This document shows positions 37,242 to 45,255 of a stretch of 64,000 nt of DNA, one piece after another. A program made the position numbers and the translations under genes. Within the stretch, counting starts at the first letter, position 1. Each line of letters opens with the position of its first letter. Below the pieces are notes generated by a model, which ran no database searches, was not told the origin of the DNA, and worked only from the letters and a program-made list of their open reading frames with translations. This DNA is from Qipengyuania xiapuensis (GTDB lineage Bacteria > Pseudomonadota > Alphaproteobacteria > Sphingomonadales > Sphingomonadaceae): assembly GCF_019711395.1 (NCBI RefSeq), contig NZ_JAIGNL010000001.1, forward strand, positions 806,001-870,000, written 5' to 3'.

Positions 37242-37792
37242 CTCTCGTCTCCAGTAAGCGCCGCCTTCAGCTTGCGGCGGGCATGAAAGAGGCGCGTCTT
37301 GGCAGTGCCCACGGGCACCTCCTGCACCTCGGCAACCTCGGCGAGGGTCAGCCCCTCGACGAAGAACAGTTGTGCGGCGAACCGCTGGTCGTCCGGCAGG
37401 CCCGCAAAGGCCTGGTGCAAGGCGGCGGCATCGCCCGCAGATGGCGGCGCAGCCACTTCCTCGGGCATTTCGCCTTCGCGGGTCCGGCGCGCCTGCACCT
37501 GCCTGATCCCGTCGGCACAGCGCCTTCGCAGGATGCCGAATGCCCAGGGCGCAAAGCGCGAGGGATCGCGCAATCCGCCAATGCCGCGCAGGATCGAAAT
37601 CCAGCTCTCCTGCACCGCGACGAGCGCCTGGTCCTCGTCGCGCAGGAGCCGGCGGGCGGTCCTGAGCAAACGCGGCTGCCAGCGCTGGACGAGCCGGTCG
37701 CAGGCGCGGCGGTCACCCGACTGGACATGGGCGACCAGCAGCTCGTCGAACAGTCGTGCCGTTTCCGGCTGCCGTGTGCCTTGCCCCGTCAT
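37238..37792 (-). CDS. ECF-type RNA polymerase sigma factor
   Basis: 184 residues from ATG 37792; a TTG 36 bases upstream would add an atypical head. Region 2 contains RLLRDEDQALVAVQESWISIL and WAFGILRRRCAD; region 4 ends with EGLTLAEVAEVQEVPVGTAKTRLFHARRKL. It is different in sequence from the ECF factor at 18 kb. Its partner gene overlaps by ATGA. Divergent from the winged-helix gene. Confidence 0.92.
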   Translation of the reverse strand: MTGQGTRQPETARLFDELLVAHVQSGDRRACDRLVQRWQPRLLRTARRLLRDEDQALVAVQESWISILRGIGGLRDPSRFAPWAFGILRRRCADGIRQVQARRTREGEMPEEVAAPPSAGDAAALHQAFAGLPDDQRFAAQLFFVEGLTLAEVAEVQEVPVGTAKTRLFHARRKLKAALTGDER

Positions 37793-37854
37793 GTCACTGT
37801 AGTCGCAGGGGAAGGGCCAAAGGTTCAATCGAAAATCGAAACGCGCTCGATTTC

Positions 37855-37887
37855 TTGACAGAGTCCCTTTTTGTTCTCACTACGTTC
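37855..37887 (+). promoter_or_regulatory. Promoter -35 with LexA-type box before the winged-helix gene
   Basis: TTGACA at 37855-37860 and GTTCTCACTACGTTC at 37873-37887, which is GTTC-N7-GTTC, the alphaproteobacterial LexA operator. It ends 28 bases before the ATG at 37916 and overlaps the expected -10 region, where repression would be effective. The opposite-strand sigma gene starts 63 bases away. Confidence 0.6.
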
Positions 37888-37915
37888 GCACTAACGAGCG
37901 CAGGAGAACGATTCG

Positions 37916-38896
37916 ATGCAGGCCGATTTTTCCTACGAGCCGGTGCGCGACGGTGCCGGTTGCCAGCTTGCCGTCACCATCCTTGCCGATCGCGATGCGG
38001 TTCGCGCCCAGATGCTCGAAGATGCGGAGCTGGCCGGATATCGCGTTCTCGAATGCTGCAGCCTCGAAGAATTCGCCAGCGGATCGAGCGGGTCGCTGGG
38101 CGATCTCGTGCTGGTCGACTGTGTGGAGGCCGATGGCGCAGCCATGGCGATCCTCTCGCGGCTCGACATGCGGGCCGGAAAGTCGGGCGCGCAACTGGTG
38201 GTTTCGACCAGTATGGCGGCGCTCGACACGGTCTTCGGTTGCTTTGCCATGTCGGGTGCGCAGATCCTCGTCGATGCAGGCCATGCCGAGCGCGTGATCG
38301 CGATCGGGCGCGCATTGGCGGAGGTCCCCAACCTGCGCCTGCGCGAAATGGCGGAGGAAGACCGCCTCATGGTGCTGCGCCTCACCGAACAGGTGGCCCG
38401 CATGGCCGAGCGGGTGGAACAGCTTTCGCCCGGCCAGCGCGAAGGCGGCGGTGCATTCCGGCTCGAGGCGGCGAGCCAGGCCTGGCGCGGGCAGGGTGAC
38501 GAATATGTCGTGGTGGATGAGACACGGGCGCGGCCGCGCCTGCCCGATGCCGCCTATATCCGGCAGATGATCGCGCAGCGACAGGCGCGTGCGAAGTTCT
38601 TCGATGGAGAGCTTTTCGCCGATCCGGCCTGGGATATCCTCCTCGACCTCGCGGCCGCCCGGGCAGAGCGCCAGCGGGTTTGCGTGACATCGCTCTGCAT
38701 CGCCGCAGGCGTTCCGGCGACAACCGCACTGCGGTGGATTGCGCAGATGGTCGATGCCGATTTGCTGGTGCGTATTCCAGATCAGCATGATCGCCGCCGT
38801 GCACATATCGCGCTTGCCGACAGCACGGCCGATGCGATGGCACGCTATTTCGCAGCGATTGGTGCTCCCAATGCGGAGCCGGTGGCTGCGCTCTAG
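37916..38896 (+). CDS. Winged-helix (MarR-like) regulator with receiver-like N-terminal domain
   Basis: 326 residues. Residues 10-140 look like a receiver or flavodoxin-like fold, but the usual Asp pocket is not clear. Residues about 145-170 form a likely coiled coil (LTEQVARMAERVEQL). The C-terminal part (220-315) is a MarR-like winged helix (VCVTSLCIAAGVPATTALRWIAQMVDADLLVRIPDQHDRRR). The ATG at 37916 has AGGAG upstream. The LexA-type box before it suggests DNA-damage control. Confidence 0.82.
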   Translation: MQADFSYEPVRDGAGCQLAVTILADRDAVRAQMLEDAELAGYRVLECCSLEEFASGSSGSLGDLVLVDCVEADGAAMAILSRLDMRAGKSGAQLVVSTSMAALDTVFGCFAMSGAQILVDAGHAERVIAIGRALAEVPNLRLREMAEEDRLMVLRLTEQVARMAERVEQLSPGQREGGGAFRLEAASQAWRGQGDEYVVVDETRARPRLPDAAYIRQMIAQRQARAKFFDGELFADPAWDILLDLAAARAERQRVCVTSLCIAAGVPATTALRWIAQMVDADLLVRIPDQHDRRRAHIALADSTADAMARYFAAIGAPNAEPVAAL

Positions 38897-39669
38897 CTTT
38901 CCAGCTTCAGGACAACGATCTTGCCTTCCATGGCCGAAGTGTCGGCGGGGAGGGCAACCCGCTGGGCATCGGCGCGGGCGCGGATCAGGATCGCTTCGGC
39001 TACTCCCTCATCGTGCACGACGACATCGGCGGTGCCCAGCGCACGTGCCTGACGCAGGGTGAGGTCGTCGGGGTCGTTGCTGGAGAGCGTGAATTCAAGC
39101 GTCCCGCCATCGACCTCGCCTTCATTGCCCGAAAGCCAGTCATCGACGCGGTCCGCCGATCCTGCAGCGAAGGGATCGAGCGCGCCGCCTTCCTGCAGCG
39201 CTGCATCGATGGCGCGGCGCCGCTTGTCGCCATCGGGGAAGCGGGCGCGGATTTTCTCGCGGGCCGCGGCGAGGCCTTCTGCCAGCCTGCCGAGACCTTC
39301 GGGCAGCAGCCGTTCCAGTCGCAACCGCAAGTGCTTGGCGAGCCCGGCCGATGCGCCGCCCGTGCTCACCGCGACGAGAACCGGTCCGCGTTCGAGGACG
39401 CTCGGCAGGGTGAAGTCGCACAGCTCCGGCCTGTCGGCGACATTGACGAGGAGGCCAGCGCGCTTGAGCCGCAATGCTGCGGCTTCCGCAGCGCGCGGAT
39501 CCTCGAGCGCGACGAATGCCAGCCGAGCGTGGTGTGCCTCGGTCTCGCCGCAGGGAATGCCGCCCGCGCGCTCGACCAGCCGCGCCTTTGCCTCGGCCAT
39601 CTCCCCCGACCCCACGACGACCACGCGGACGCCGGAGATGCGGTGGAAGAGTGGAATCGAGTGGAGCAT
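38893..39669 (-). CDS. Siroheme synthase dehydrogenase/ferrochelatase domain with vestigial methyltransferase segment
   Basis: 258 residues. The N-terminal part (1-200) is the precorrin-2 dehydrogenase/ferrochelatase domain of CysG: VVVVGSGEMAEAK, then VNVADRPELCDFTLPSVLERG. The last 60 residues resemble the start of the SUMT domain (NDPDDLTLRQARALGTADVV aligns with DPDLLTLRAARLIEKAQVVV of cobA at 9.1 kb), but the Gly-rich SAM loop is lost and the protein stops there. The stand-alone cobA supplies that step. Overlaps lysA (TGATG). Confidence 0.85.
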   Translation of the reverse strand: MLHSIPLFHRISGVRVVVVGSGEMAEAKARLVERAGGIPCGETEAHHARLAFVALEDPRAAEAAALRLKRAGLLVNVADRPELCDFTLPSVLERGPVLVAVSTGGASAGLAKHLRLRLERLLPEGLGRLAEGLAAAREKIRARFPDGDKRRRAIDAALQEGGALDPFAAGSADRVDDWLSGNEGEVDGGTLEFTLSSNDPDDLTLRQARALGTADVVVHDEGVAEAILIRARADAQRVALPADTSAMEGKIVVLKLES

Positions 39670-40928
39670 CAGTCGAGCCAGTCCGGCACGCGCTCCGCAT
39701 CCATGATCGCGCCCGCCGCAATACGGTCGGCAACGACGGCATATTTGTCGCCATCGACCAGCACTTCGGCGACGAAACCGCGCGAGTTGTAGCTGCTCGC
39801 CATGGTCGCGCCATAGGCACCGGCCGTGCGGAAGACAGCGAGGTCGCCTGCGGTCAGGACATCGCATTCGCGGTCCATCGCGAAGGTGTCGCCCGTCTCG
39901 CAGATCGGTCCGACGATGTGGGAAATGGTCTTTTCGCCCGTCGGTTCGACCGCCTCGAAATCGTGCCATGCGCCGTACATGGCGGGCCGCGCGAGGTCGT
40001 TCATGGCGGCGTCGACCACCACGAAGGGCCGCTCGATCCCGCGCTTCACCCGGATGACACGGGTCAGCAGCACGCCCGCATTGCCCGCGATCACGCGGCC
40101 GGGTTCGAACATCAGCGTGACGTCCCAGTCCTTGGTGACGCGCTCGACCATGGCACCGTATTCGGCCGGTTGCGGAAGCTCCTCGCCTGCCTTGTAGGGG
40201 ACGCCGAGCCCGCCGCCGAGGTCCGCATGGGTGACCTTGCAACCTCCCGCGCGCAGGGCGGCGATCAGTTCGCCGACCTTGCCGAACGCGGTCTCGAGCG
40301 GTTCGAGATCGGCAAGCTGGCTGCCGATGTGGATCGCGATCCCGCGCATGTCGAGACCGTCCTCGCCTGCAAGCGCGGTGTAGATTTCCTGCGCCTTGTC
40401 GAGCGGCACGCCGAACTTGTTCTCGCGCTTGCCGGTCGAGATCTTCTCATGCGTTCGGGCATCGACATCGGGATTGACCCGCAGCGCGCAGGCCGCGCGC
40501 TTGCCCATACGCCGGGCGATCGCGGCGAGCTCGTAGCCTTCTTCCTCGCTCTCGATATTGAACTGGCCGATGCCTTCCTCGAGGCCCTGCTGCAGCTCGG
40601 CATGGGTCTTGCCGACGCCGGAGAAGACGATGTCTTCGGGTTTCATGCCTGCCGCGAGCGCGCGGGTCAGCTCGCCGCCAGAGACGACATCTGCGCCATA
40701 GCCCTCGTTTGCCAGCACGCGCAGCACGGCAAGGTTGGGATTGGCTTTGACGGCAAAGGCGATGTGCGGGTGTTTCAGCCCCGACAGCGCGTCGCGGAAC
40801 ACGCGGGCATGGCGCACGAGCGTCGCGCGCGAATAGATGTAGACCGGTGTGCCGACATCTTCGGCAATGACCGGCATGGGCACGTCTTCGGCGTAGAGAA
40901 CGCCATCGCGGAGCTGGAAATGGTCCAT
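39669..40928 (-). CDS. lysA: Diaminopimelate decarboxylase
   Basis: 419 residues. Last step of lysine synthesis. PLP-binding Lys in FAVKANPNLAVLRVL, Gly-rich phosphate loop VDLGGGLG-like ADLGGGLGVPY, and the catalytic Cys in VGPICETGD. Followed by the overlapping siroheme-synthase-like gene and preceded by a small lipoprotein gene, the usual argH-lipoprotein-lysA order. Confidence 0.96.
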   Translation of the reverse strand: MDHFQLRDGVLYAEDVPMPVIAEDVGTPVYIYSRATLVRHARVFRDALSGLKHPHIAFAVKANPNLAVLRVLANEGYGADVVSGGELTRALAAGMKPEDIVFSGVGKTHAELQQGLEEGIGQFNIESEEEGYELAAIARRMGKRAACALRVNPDVDARTHEKISTGKRENKFGVPLDKAQEIYTALAGEDGLDMRGIAIHIGSQLADLEPLETAFGKVGELIAALRAGGCKVTHADLGGGLGVPYKAGEELPQPAEYGAMVERVTKDWDVTLMFEPGRVIAGNAGVLLTRVIRVKRGIERPFVVVDAAMNDLARPAMYGAWHDFEAVEPTGEKTISHIVGPICETGDTFAMDRECDVLTAGDLAVFRTAGAYGATMASSYNSRGFVAEVLVDGDKYAVVADRIAAGAIMDAERVPDWLD

Positions 40929-41003
40929 GGAAGCTGCCTGTGCCGAAAGGCGCGGGCAGAGTCTAACAAGCTGTGCTTTTCGGCTTGAAAAAGGCCTTGG
41001 CGA

Positions 41004-41240
41004 TTATTCGGGCGGAAGGTCGAAAGGATCGTCCTCGCGCTCCTCGCTGCGCGTGCGCAATTCCACGCTGCGATCGGGCGCCGCCTGCGGGTCGAGCGCG
41101 AGCAGGTCGGCTGCATCGGGCTGCGTTTCCGCGCCGAAGGGCTTGGGCGGCAGGTCCTGGCCGGCGACCGGTTCGAGCTTGGCCTTCTGGCCGCATGCGC
41201 CGAGCAGCACGGCAAGGGTCAGGGCGGCGACGATGCGCAT
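41004..41240 (-). CDS. Small lipoprotein, LptM-like
   Basis: 78 residues. Signal MRIVAALTLAVLLGACGQK with the lipid-modified Cys at 16. The remainder is short and rich in Pro and Asp/Glu (EDDPFDLPPE at the end). Placement between argH and lysA is that of LptM (YifL), an outer-membrane factor for LptD maturation. The assignment rests mainly on context and size. Confidence 0.8.
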   Translation of the reverse strand: MRIVAALTLAVLLGACGQKAKLEPVAGQDLPPKPFGAETQPDAADLLALDPQAAPDRSVELRTRSEEREDDPFDLPPE

Positions 41241-41243
41241 ATT

Positions 41244-42665
41244 CTACTTGTCCTCCAGCCGCTTGCGGGCCTCTTCGACCTGCTCCCTTACACGGGTCGG
41301 GGCGGTCCCGCCATAAGAGGATCGCGCGGCGACCGAGGCATCGACCGAAAGCGCATCGAAGACGCGCTCGTCGATCCGCGCATCGATCGCCTTGAGGTCC
41401 TCGATGGAGAGACCATCGAGCGCGACGCCCTTCTGGTCGGCCAGCTTCACTGCCGCGCCGGTAATGTGATGCGCCTCGCGGAACGGAATGTCCGCCTGCC
41501 GTACCAGCCAGTCGGCAAGATCTGTCGCGGTTGCGTGCCCCGCTTCGGCTGCCTTCCTCATGCGGGCGGTGTCGAAACCGCTGTCGGCGACCATTCCCGC
41601 CATCGCGGCAAGGCTCAGGTCGAGCAGGCCGGCAGCCTCGAATACCGGCGGCTTGTCGTCCTGCATGTCCTTCGAATAGGCGAGCGGCAGGCCCTTCATC
41701 GTGACCATCAGGCTGGTCGCGCAGCCGATTACGCGGCCCGCGTGACCGCGCACGAGCTCTGCAGCGTCGGGATTGCGCTTTTGCGGCATGATCGAACTGC
41801 CGGTCGAAAGCGTGTCGGGCAGCTTGACGAAGCCGAAGGGCTGGCTCGCCCAGATGATGAACTCCTCGGCCAGCCGGCTTAGGTGGAGCGAACACTGGCT
41901 CGCCGCCATCAGGTAATCGAGCGCGAAGTCGCGGTCGGAGACGGCATCGAGGCTGTTGCGCGTCGGCCTTGCAAAGCCGAGCGCCTCGGCAGTCATCTCG
42001 CGGTCGAGGTCGAAACCGGTGCCGGCCAGCGCCGCCGATCCGAGCGGGCATTCGTCCATTCGTGCCAGCGCATCGGCAAAGCGCGAACGGTCACGCATCA
42101 GCATTTCGAAATAGGCGAGCAGGTGATGTCCGAGCGTCACCGGCTGCGCGGTCTGGAGATGCGTGAAGCCCGGCATGATGCTGCCGGCATGCTCTTGTGC
42201 CCGCTCGACCAGCGCTCCGAGCAGCACGTCGATCCCGGCGACGGCGCGCTGCATCGCGCTCCTTACCCACATGCGGAAATCGGTCGCGACCTGGTCGTTG
42301 CGGCTGCGCGCGGTGTGCAGGCGTCCTGCGGCAGGGCCGACGATCTCGGTCAGGCGCGCCTCCACCGTCATGTGGATGTCCTCGAGGTCCCAGTCTTCGG
42401 GCACGCCATCGCGCTCGTACTCCTCGGCGATCTGCGTAAGGCCATCGGTGATCGTCTCGGCGTCGGCTTCGCTGACGATGCCCTGCTTCGCCAGCATGGC
42501 GACGTGGGCGAGGCTTCCCGCGATGTCTTCGCGCCAGAGCGCCTTGTCGAACGGGATCGAGGCGTTGATTTCGCGCATGATCGCGCTAGGCCCTTCGGCG
42601 AACCTGCCGCCCCACATGCTGTTGGAGCCCGTATTGTCCCGCTTCTCGCTCACGCTTCTATCCAT
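41244..42665 (-). CDS. argH: Argininosuccinate lyase
   Basis: 473 residues. Cleaves argininosuccinate to arginine and fumarate. [12 protein letters not shown] at the start, [13 protein letters not shown], and the signature [16 protein letters not shown] near residue 300. The ATG at 42665 is used because AAGG is five bases upstream; ATG 42617 or GTG 42653 are alternatives. The 5' end overlaps the divergent thioredoxin-like gene by about 32 bases. Confidence 0.93.
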   Translation of the reverse strand: MDRSVSEKRDNTGSNSMWGGRFAEGPSAIMREINASIPFDKALWREDIAGSLAHVAMLAKQGIVSEADAETITDGLTQIAEEYERDGVPEDWDLEDIHMTVEARLTEIVGPAAGRLHTARSRNDQVATDFRMWVRSAMQRAVAGIDVLLGALVERAQEHAGSIMPGFTHLQTAQPVTLGHHLLAYFEMLMRDRSRFADALARMDECPLGSAALAGTGFDLDREMTAEALGFARPTRNSLDAVSDRDFALDYLMAASQCSLHLSRLAEEFIIWASQPFGFVKLPDTLSTGSSIMPQKRNPDAAELVRGHAGRVIGCATSLMVTMKGLPLAYSKDMQDDKPPVFEAAGLLDLSLAAMAGMVADSGFDTARMRKAAEAGHATATDLADWLVRQADIPFREAHHITGAAVKLADQKGVALDGLSIEDLKAIDARIDERVFDALSVDASVAARSSYGGTAPTRVREQVEEARKRLEDK

Positions 42666-43191
42666 TTTCGCCTTGTCTCTGGCCGCCTGCGATAGGAGCG
42701 CGCCCGACGCGGCGCAAGAAAGCGGTGCTTCACCCGCGGCAATCGGCGAATTCGATCGCATGATGGCGGGCGAATTGATGCCAGCAGTCAACGTCACCGA
42801 CCTGGATGGTCGCCAGCTGAACCTCGGAGCCCTGCAAGGCGAGCCGGTGCTCGTGAACCTGTGGGCCACGTGGTGCGCACCATGCGTGAAGGAAATGCCG
42901 CTGCTCGACGAGCTTGCAGCCGATTATGACGGCCGCATGCGGGTCGTGACCGTGAGCCAGGACATGGGCAGCGAAGAGAAAGTGGCCGAGTTCTTCGCGC
43001 GCAACGACTTCGCCTATCTCGAAAGCTGGCGCGACCCGGATGCCGAGCTCGGCTTCGCACTGGGCGGCGTGATGCTGCCGACGACCGTGCTCTACGATGC
43101 ATCCGGCCGGGAAATCTGGCGAGTGCAGGGCGATCTCGATTGGTCCGGCGAAGAGGCACGCGCCGCCATCGATGCGGCGCTGGGAGGCTGA
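42634..43191 (+). CDS. TlpA-like thioredoxin-fold lipoprotein
   Basis: 185 residues from TTG 42634, chosen because GGAG lies six bases upstream and it gives [19 protein letters not shown], a good lipoprotein signal (Cys about 19). ATG 42616 without a ribosome site would add six residues. The periplasmic thioredoxin domain has the active WCAPC in [14 protein letters not shown] and the cis-Pro in MLPTTVLYD. It probably reduces disulfides or helps cytochrome c maturation. Confidence 0.85.
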   Translation: MSRFSLTLLSIFALSLAACDRSAPDAAQESGASPAAIGEFDRMMAGELMPAVNVTDLDGRQLNLGALQGEPVLVNLWATWCAPCVKEMPLLDELAADYDGRMRVVTVSQDMGSEEKVAEFFARNDFAYLESWRDPDAELGFALGGVMLPTTVLYDASGREIWRVQGDLDWSGEEARAAIDAALGG

Positions 43192-43221
43192 TCGCCCGCA
43201 ACTTGTCAGAACGGCTCCGAG

Positions 43222-43251
43222 GCCTTATATCAGGAATACCTAATATAAGGC
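43222..43251. promoter_or_regulatory. Inverted repeat before the TSUP transporter
   Basis: GCCTTATAT (43222-43230) and its perfect complement ATATAAGGC (43243-43251), 12 bases apart, ending 12 bases before the ATG at 43264. It is a candidate operator, for instance for an ArsR-type repressor, or an mRNA hairpin. Neither can be decided from the sequence. Confidence 0.6.
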
Positions 43252-43263
43252 GCGTGCGGCGAT

Positions 43264-44040
43264 ATGATTGACTGGATCTACTGGACTTCCGGAGCACTTT
43301 CCGGCGTAGCGGTCGGCTTCGTCCTCGGCCTGATCGGTGGGGGAGGCTCGATCCTTGCCGTGCCGCTGATGGTCTATGTCGTCGGCGTGCCCAATCCGCA
43401 CACGGCGATCGGTACCAGCGCACTCGCCGTGGCGGCCAACGCGCTTGCGGGTCTCGTGAACCACGCGAGGCGGGGCACGGTGAAATGGCGCTGCGGGCTG
43501 TTTTTCGCGGCGGCAGGCGTCCTGGGCGCACTTGCCGGATCCACCGTGGGCAAGAATTTCGACGGGCAGAAGCTGCTGTTCCTCTTCGCGATCCTGATGA
43601 TCGTCGTTGGTGCGCTCATGCTCCGCAAATCCGGCCGTGTGAGCAATGCCGACGTCGTGCTGGGCCGCGAGAATGCGCTGCAGCTCGGAGGATACGGGCT
43701 GGGCGCAGGTGCGATGTCGGGCTTTTTCGGCATCGGCGGCGGGTTCCTGATCGTGCCGGGCCTGATTGCCGCCACGAGCATGCCGATGATCTATGCGGTC
43801 GGCACCAGCCTTGTCGCGGTCAGCGCTTTCGGCATCACCACCGCGAGCAACTATGCGCTTTCCGGATATGTCGACTGGCTGCTGGCGGGCGTCTTCGTCG
43901 GCGGCGGCGTAATCGGCAGCTTGGCGGGCACTCGCATGGCACAGAAGCTGTCGAGCACGGGCGCGCTGACCAAGATCTTCGCAGGCGTGATCTTCGTCGT
44001 TGCCGCCTACATGCTGTGGCAGAGCTGGATGGCGATGTAA
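43264..44040 (+). CDS. TSUP family transporter (TauE/SafE-like)
   Basis: 258 residues, eight predicted helices in two similar halves. It has GLIGGGGSILAVPLMV in the first half and GFFGIGGGFLIVPGL in the second. TSUP members move sulfite, sulfonates or other small organic anions. A palindrome lies directly before it. It follows the TlpA-like gene by 72 bases. Confidence 0.9.
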   Translation: MIDWIYWTSGALSGVAVGFVLGLIGGGGSILAVPLMVYVVGVPNPHTAIGTSALAVAANALAGLVNHARRGTVKWRCGLFFAAAGVLGALAGSTVGKNFDGQKLLFLFAILMIVVGALMLRKSGRVSNADVVLGRENALQLGGYGLGAGAMSGFFGIGGGFLIVPGLIAATSMPMIYAVGTSLVAVSAFGITTASNYALSGYVDWLLAGVFVGGGVIGSLAGTRMAQKLSSTGALTKIFAGVIFVVAAYMLWQSWMAM

Positions 44041-44114
44041 GGGATTGGCCCGTCACTTGAGCTCGGGAGTTTCGATCCAAATCCATCCCCTGGATGGGTC
44101 TGACCAATCGAAAC

Positions 44115-44190
44115 TGGTGGGCGCTGACGGGCTCGAACCGCCGACCCTCTCGGTGTAAACGAGATGCTCTACCAACTGAGCTAAGCGCCC
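44115..44190 (-). tRNA. tRNA-Val (anticodon TAC)
   Basis: 76 bases including an encoded CCA. Acceptor GGGCGCT/AGCGCCC, anticodon stem TCTCG/CGAGA with loop TTTACAC, T-loop TTCGAGC. All arms are well paired. No repeat or integrase is seen nearby. Confidence 0.97.
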
Positions 44191-44275
44191 CAACCGGTGT
44201 CGGGTGAAGCGCCACATAGCGTGCGTGACGCGAAAATCAATTGTCGCTATCGCCCCCTTCGTCAAAAGGAGCGCC

Positions 44276-45253
44276 ATGACGACCAGGCTCACAGTCCTTG
44301 CCACCGGAGGCACCATCGCCGGCATTGCCGGGTCCGCAATCGCGCATGACTACCGTGCGGGCGAGATCGGTATCGAGGAATATCTCGAGAAGGTCGGCGG
44401 TCTCGGCCTCGAGGCGGAGCTTTCGGGGCGCCAGATCGCCAATATCGATTCGGCGGATATCGGCCCCGGCGTCTGGAACGACCTGCACCCCGCGATCGAA
44501 GAAGCCCTCGCCGACGAGGCCTGTAACGGCATCATCGTCACCCATGGCACCGATACTCTCGAAGAGACCGCATTCCTGCTCGACCTGACGCTTCCAGCAG
44601 ACAAGCCGGTGGTCGTTGTGGGCGCCATGCGGCCTGCCGATGCGGTGGGCTATGACGGCCTCAGGAACTTCGCAAATGCCGTGCGCGTGGCAAGCGATCC
44701 CGATGCGGCAGGACGCGGCGTGCTGGTGGTCATGGGCGACCGCGTCTTCGCCGCGCGCGATGTGCGCAAGGTCCGTACGCGCGGGACCGAGGCCTTCCGC
44801 GGCTTTCCTCGCGAATCGATCGGCCTCGTCACGCCGGCCAGCCTCGAATGGTTCGGCGCCCCCTGGCGGCAGGGCGGCACTGCGACCTTCGAGTGGAGCG
44901 ACAAGCTGCCCGAGGTCGTGATCGTCTATGCCTATGCCGGGTTCGATGCCGCAGGTGTCGAGCGGCAGGTCGGCGAGAACACGCGCGGTATCGTTGTGGC
45001 GGGCGTGGGCGAGGGCAACATGCCCGAAAGCGCGCGCCAGGCCCTCGTGGCCATGGCGAAACGAGGGCTACCCGTGGTGCGCGCCAGCCGCGCCGACGAA
45101 GGTCTTGTCGACCGCGAGCCCGAAGACACGGAGAACGGCTTCGTCGCCTCGCGCGCGCTCAATCCGCAGAAAGCGCGCATCCTGCTGCAATTGCTGCTGG
45201 CGCGCGGGATCACCGACCCCGCCGCCATCCAGAGTGCCTTCGACGGCCGCTAG
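44276..45253 (+). CDS. L-asparaginase
   Basis: 325 residues, bacterial type I/II asparaginase family. The first catalytic Thr is in LATGGTIAG, the second with Asp in VTHGTDTLEET, and MRPADAVGYDGLRNF completes the site. It hydrolyses asparagine to aspartate and ammonia. The ATG at 44276 has AAAAGGAG upstream; no signal peptide is clear, so it is probably cytoplasmic. Confidence 0.92.
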   Translation: MTTRLTVLATGGTIAGIAGSAIAHDYRAGEIGIEEYLEKVGGLGLEAELSGRQIANIDSADIGPGVWNDLHPAIEEALADEACNGIIVTHGTDTLEETAFLLDLTLPADKPVVVVGAMRPADAVGYDGLRNFANAVRVASDPDAAGRGVLVVMGDRVFAARDVRKVRTRGTEAFRGFPRESIGLVTPASLEWFGAPWRQGGTATFEWSDKLPEVVIVYAYAGFDAAGVERQVGENTRGIVVAGVGEGNMPESARQALVAMAKRGLPVVRASRADEGLVDREPEDTENGFVASRALNPQKARILLQLLLARGITDPAAIQSAFDGR

Positions 45254-45255
45254 GC

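Noticed and set aside
40963-42051. 362-codon Arg-rich open frame opposite/within argH
   Set aside because: It is an alternative frame of argH and its neighbour, with the Arg/Ala excess typical of shadow frames.
44204-44275. Upstream extension of the asparaginase gene
   Set aside because: The extra 24 residues have no family match, and ATG 44276 has a strong ribosome site.
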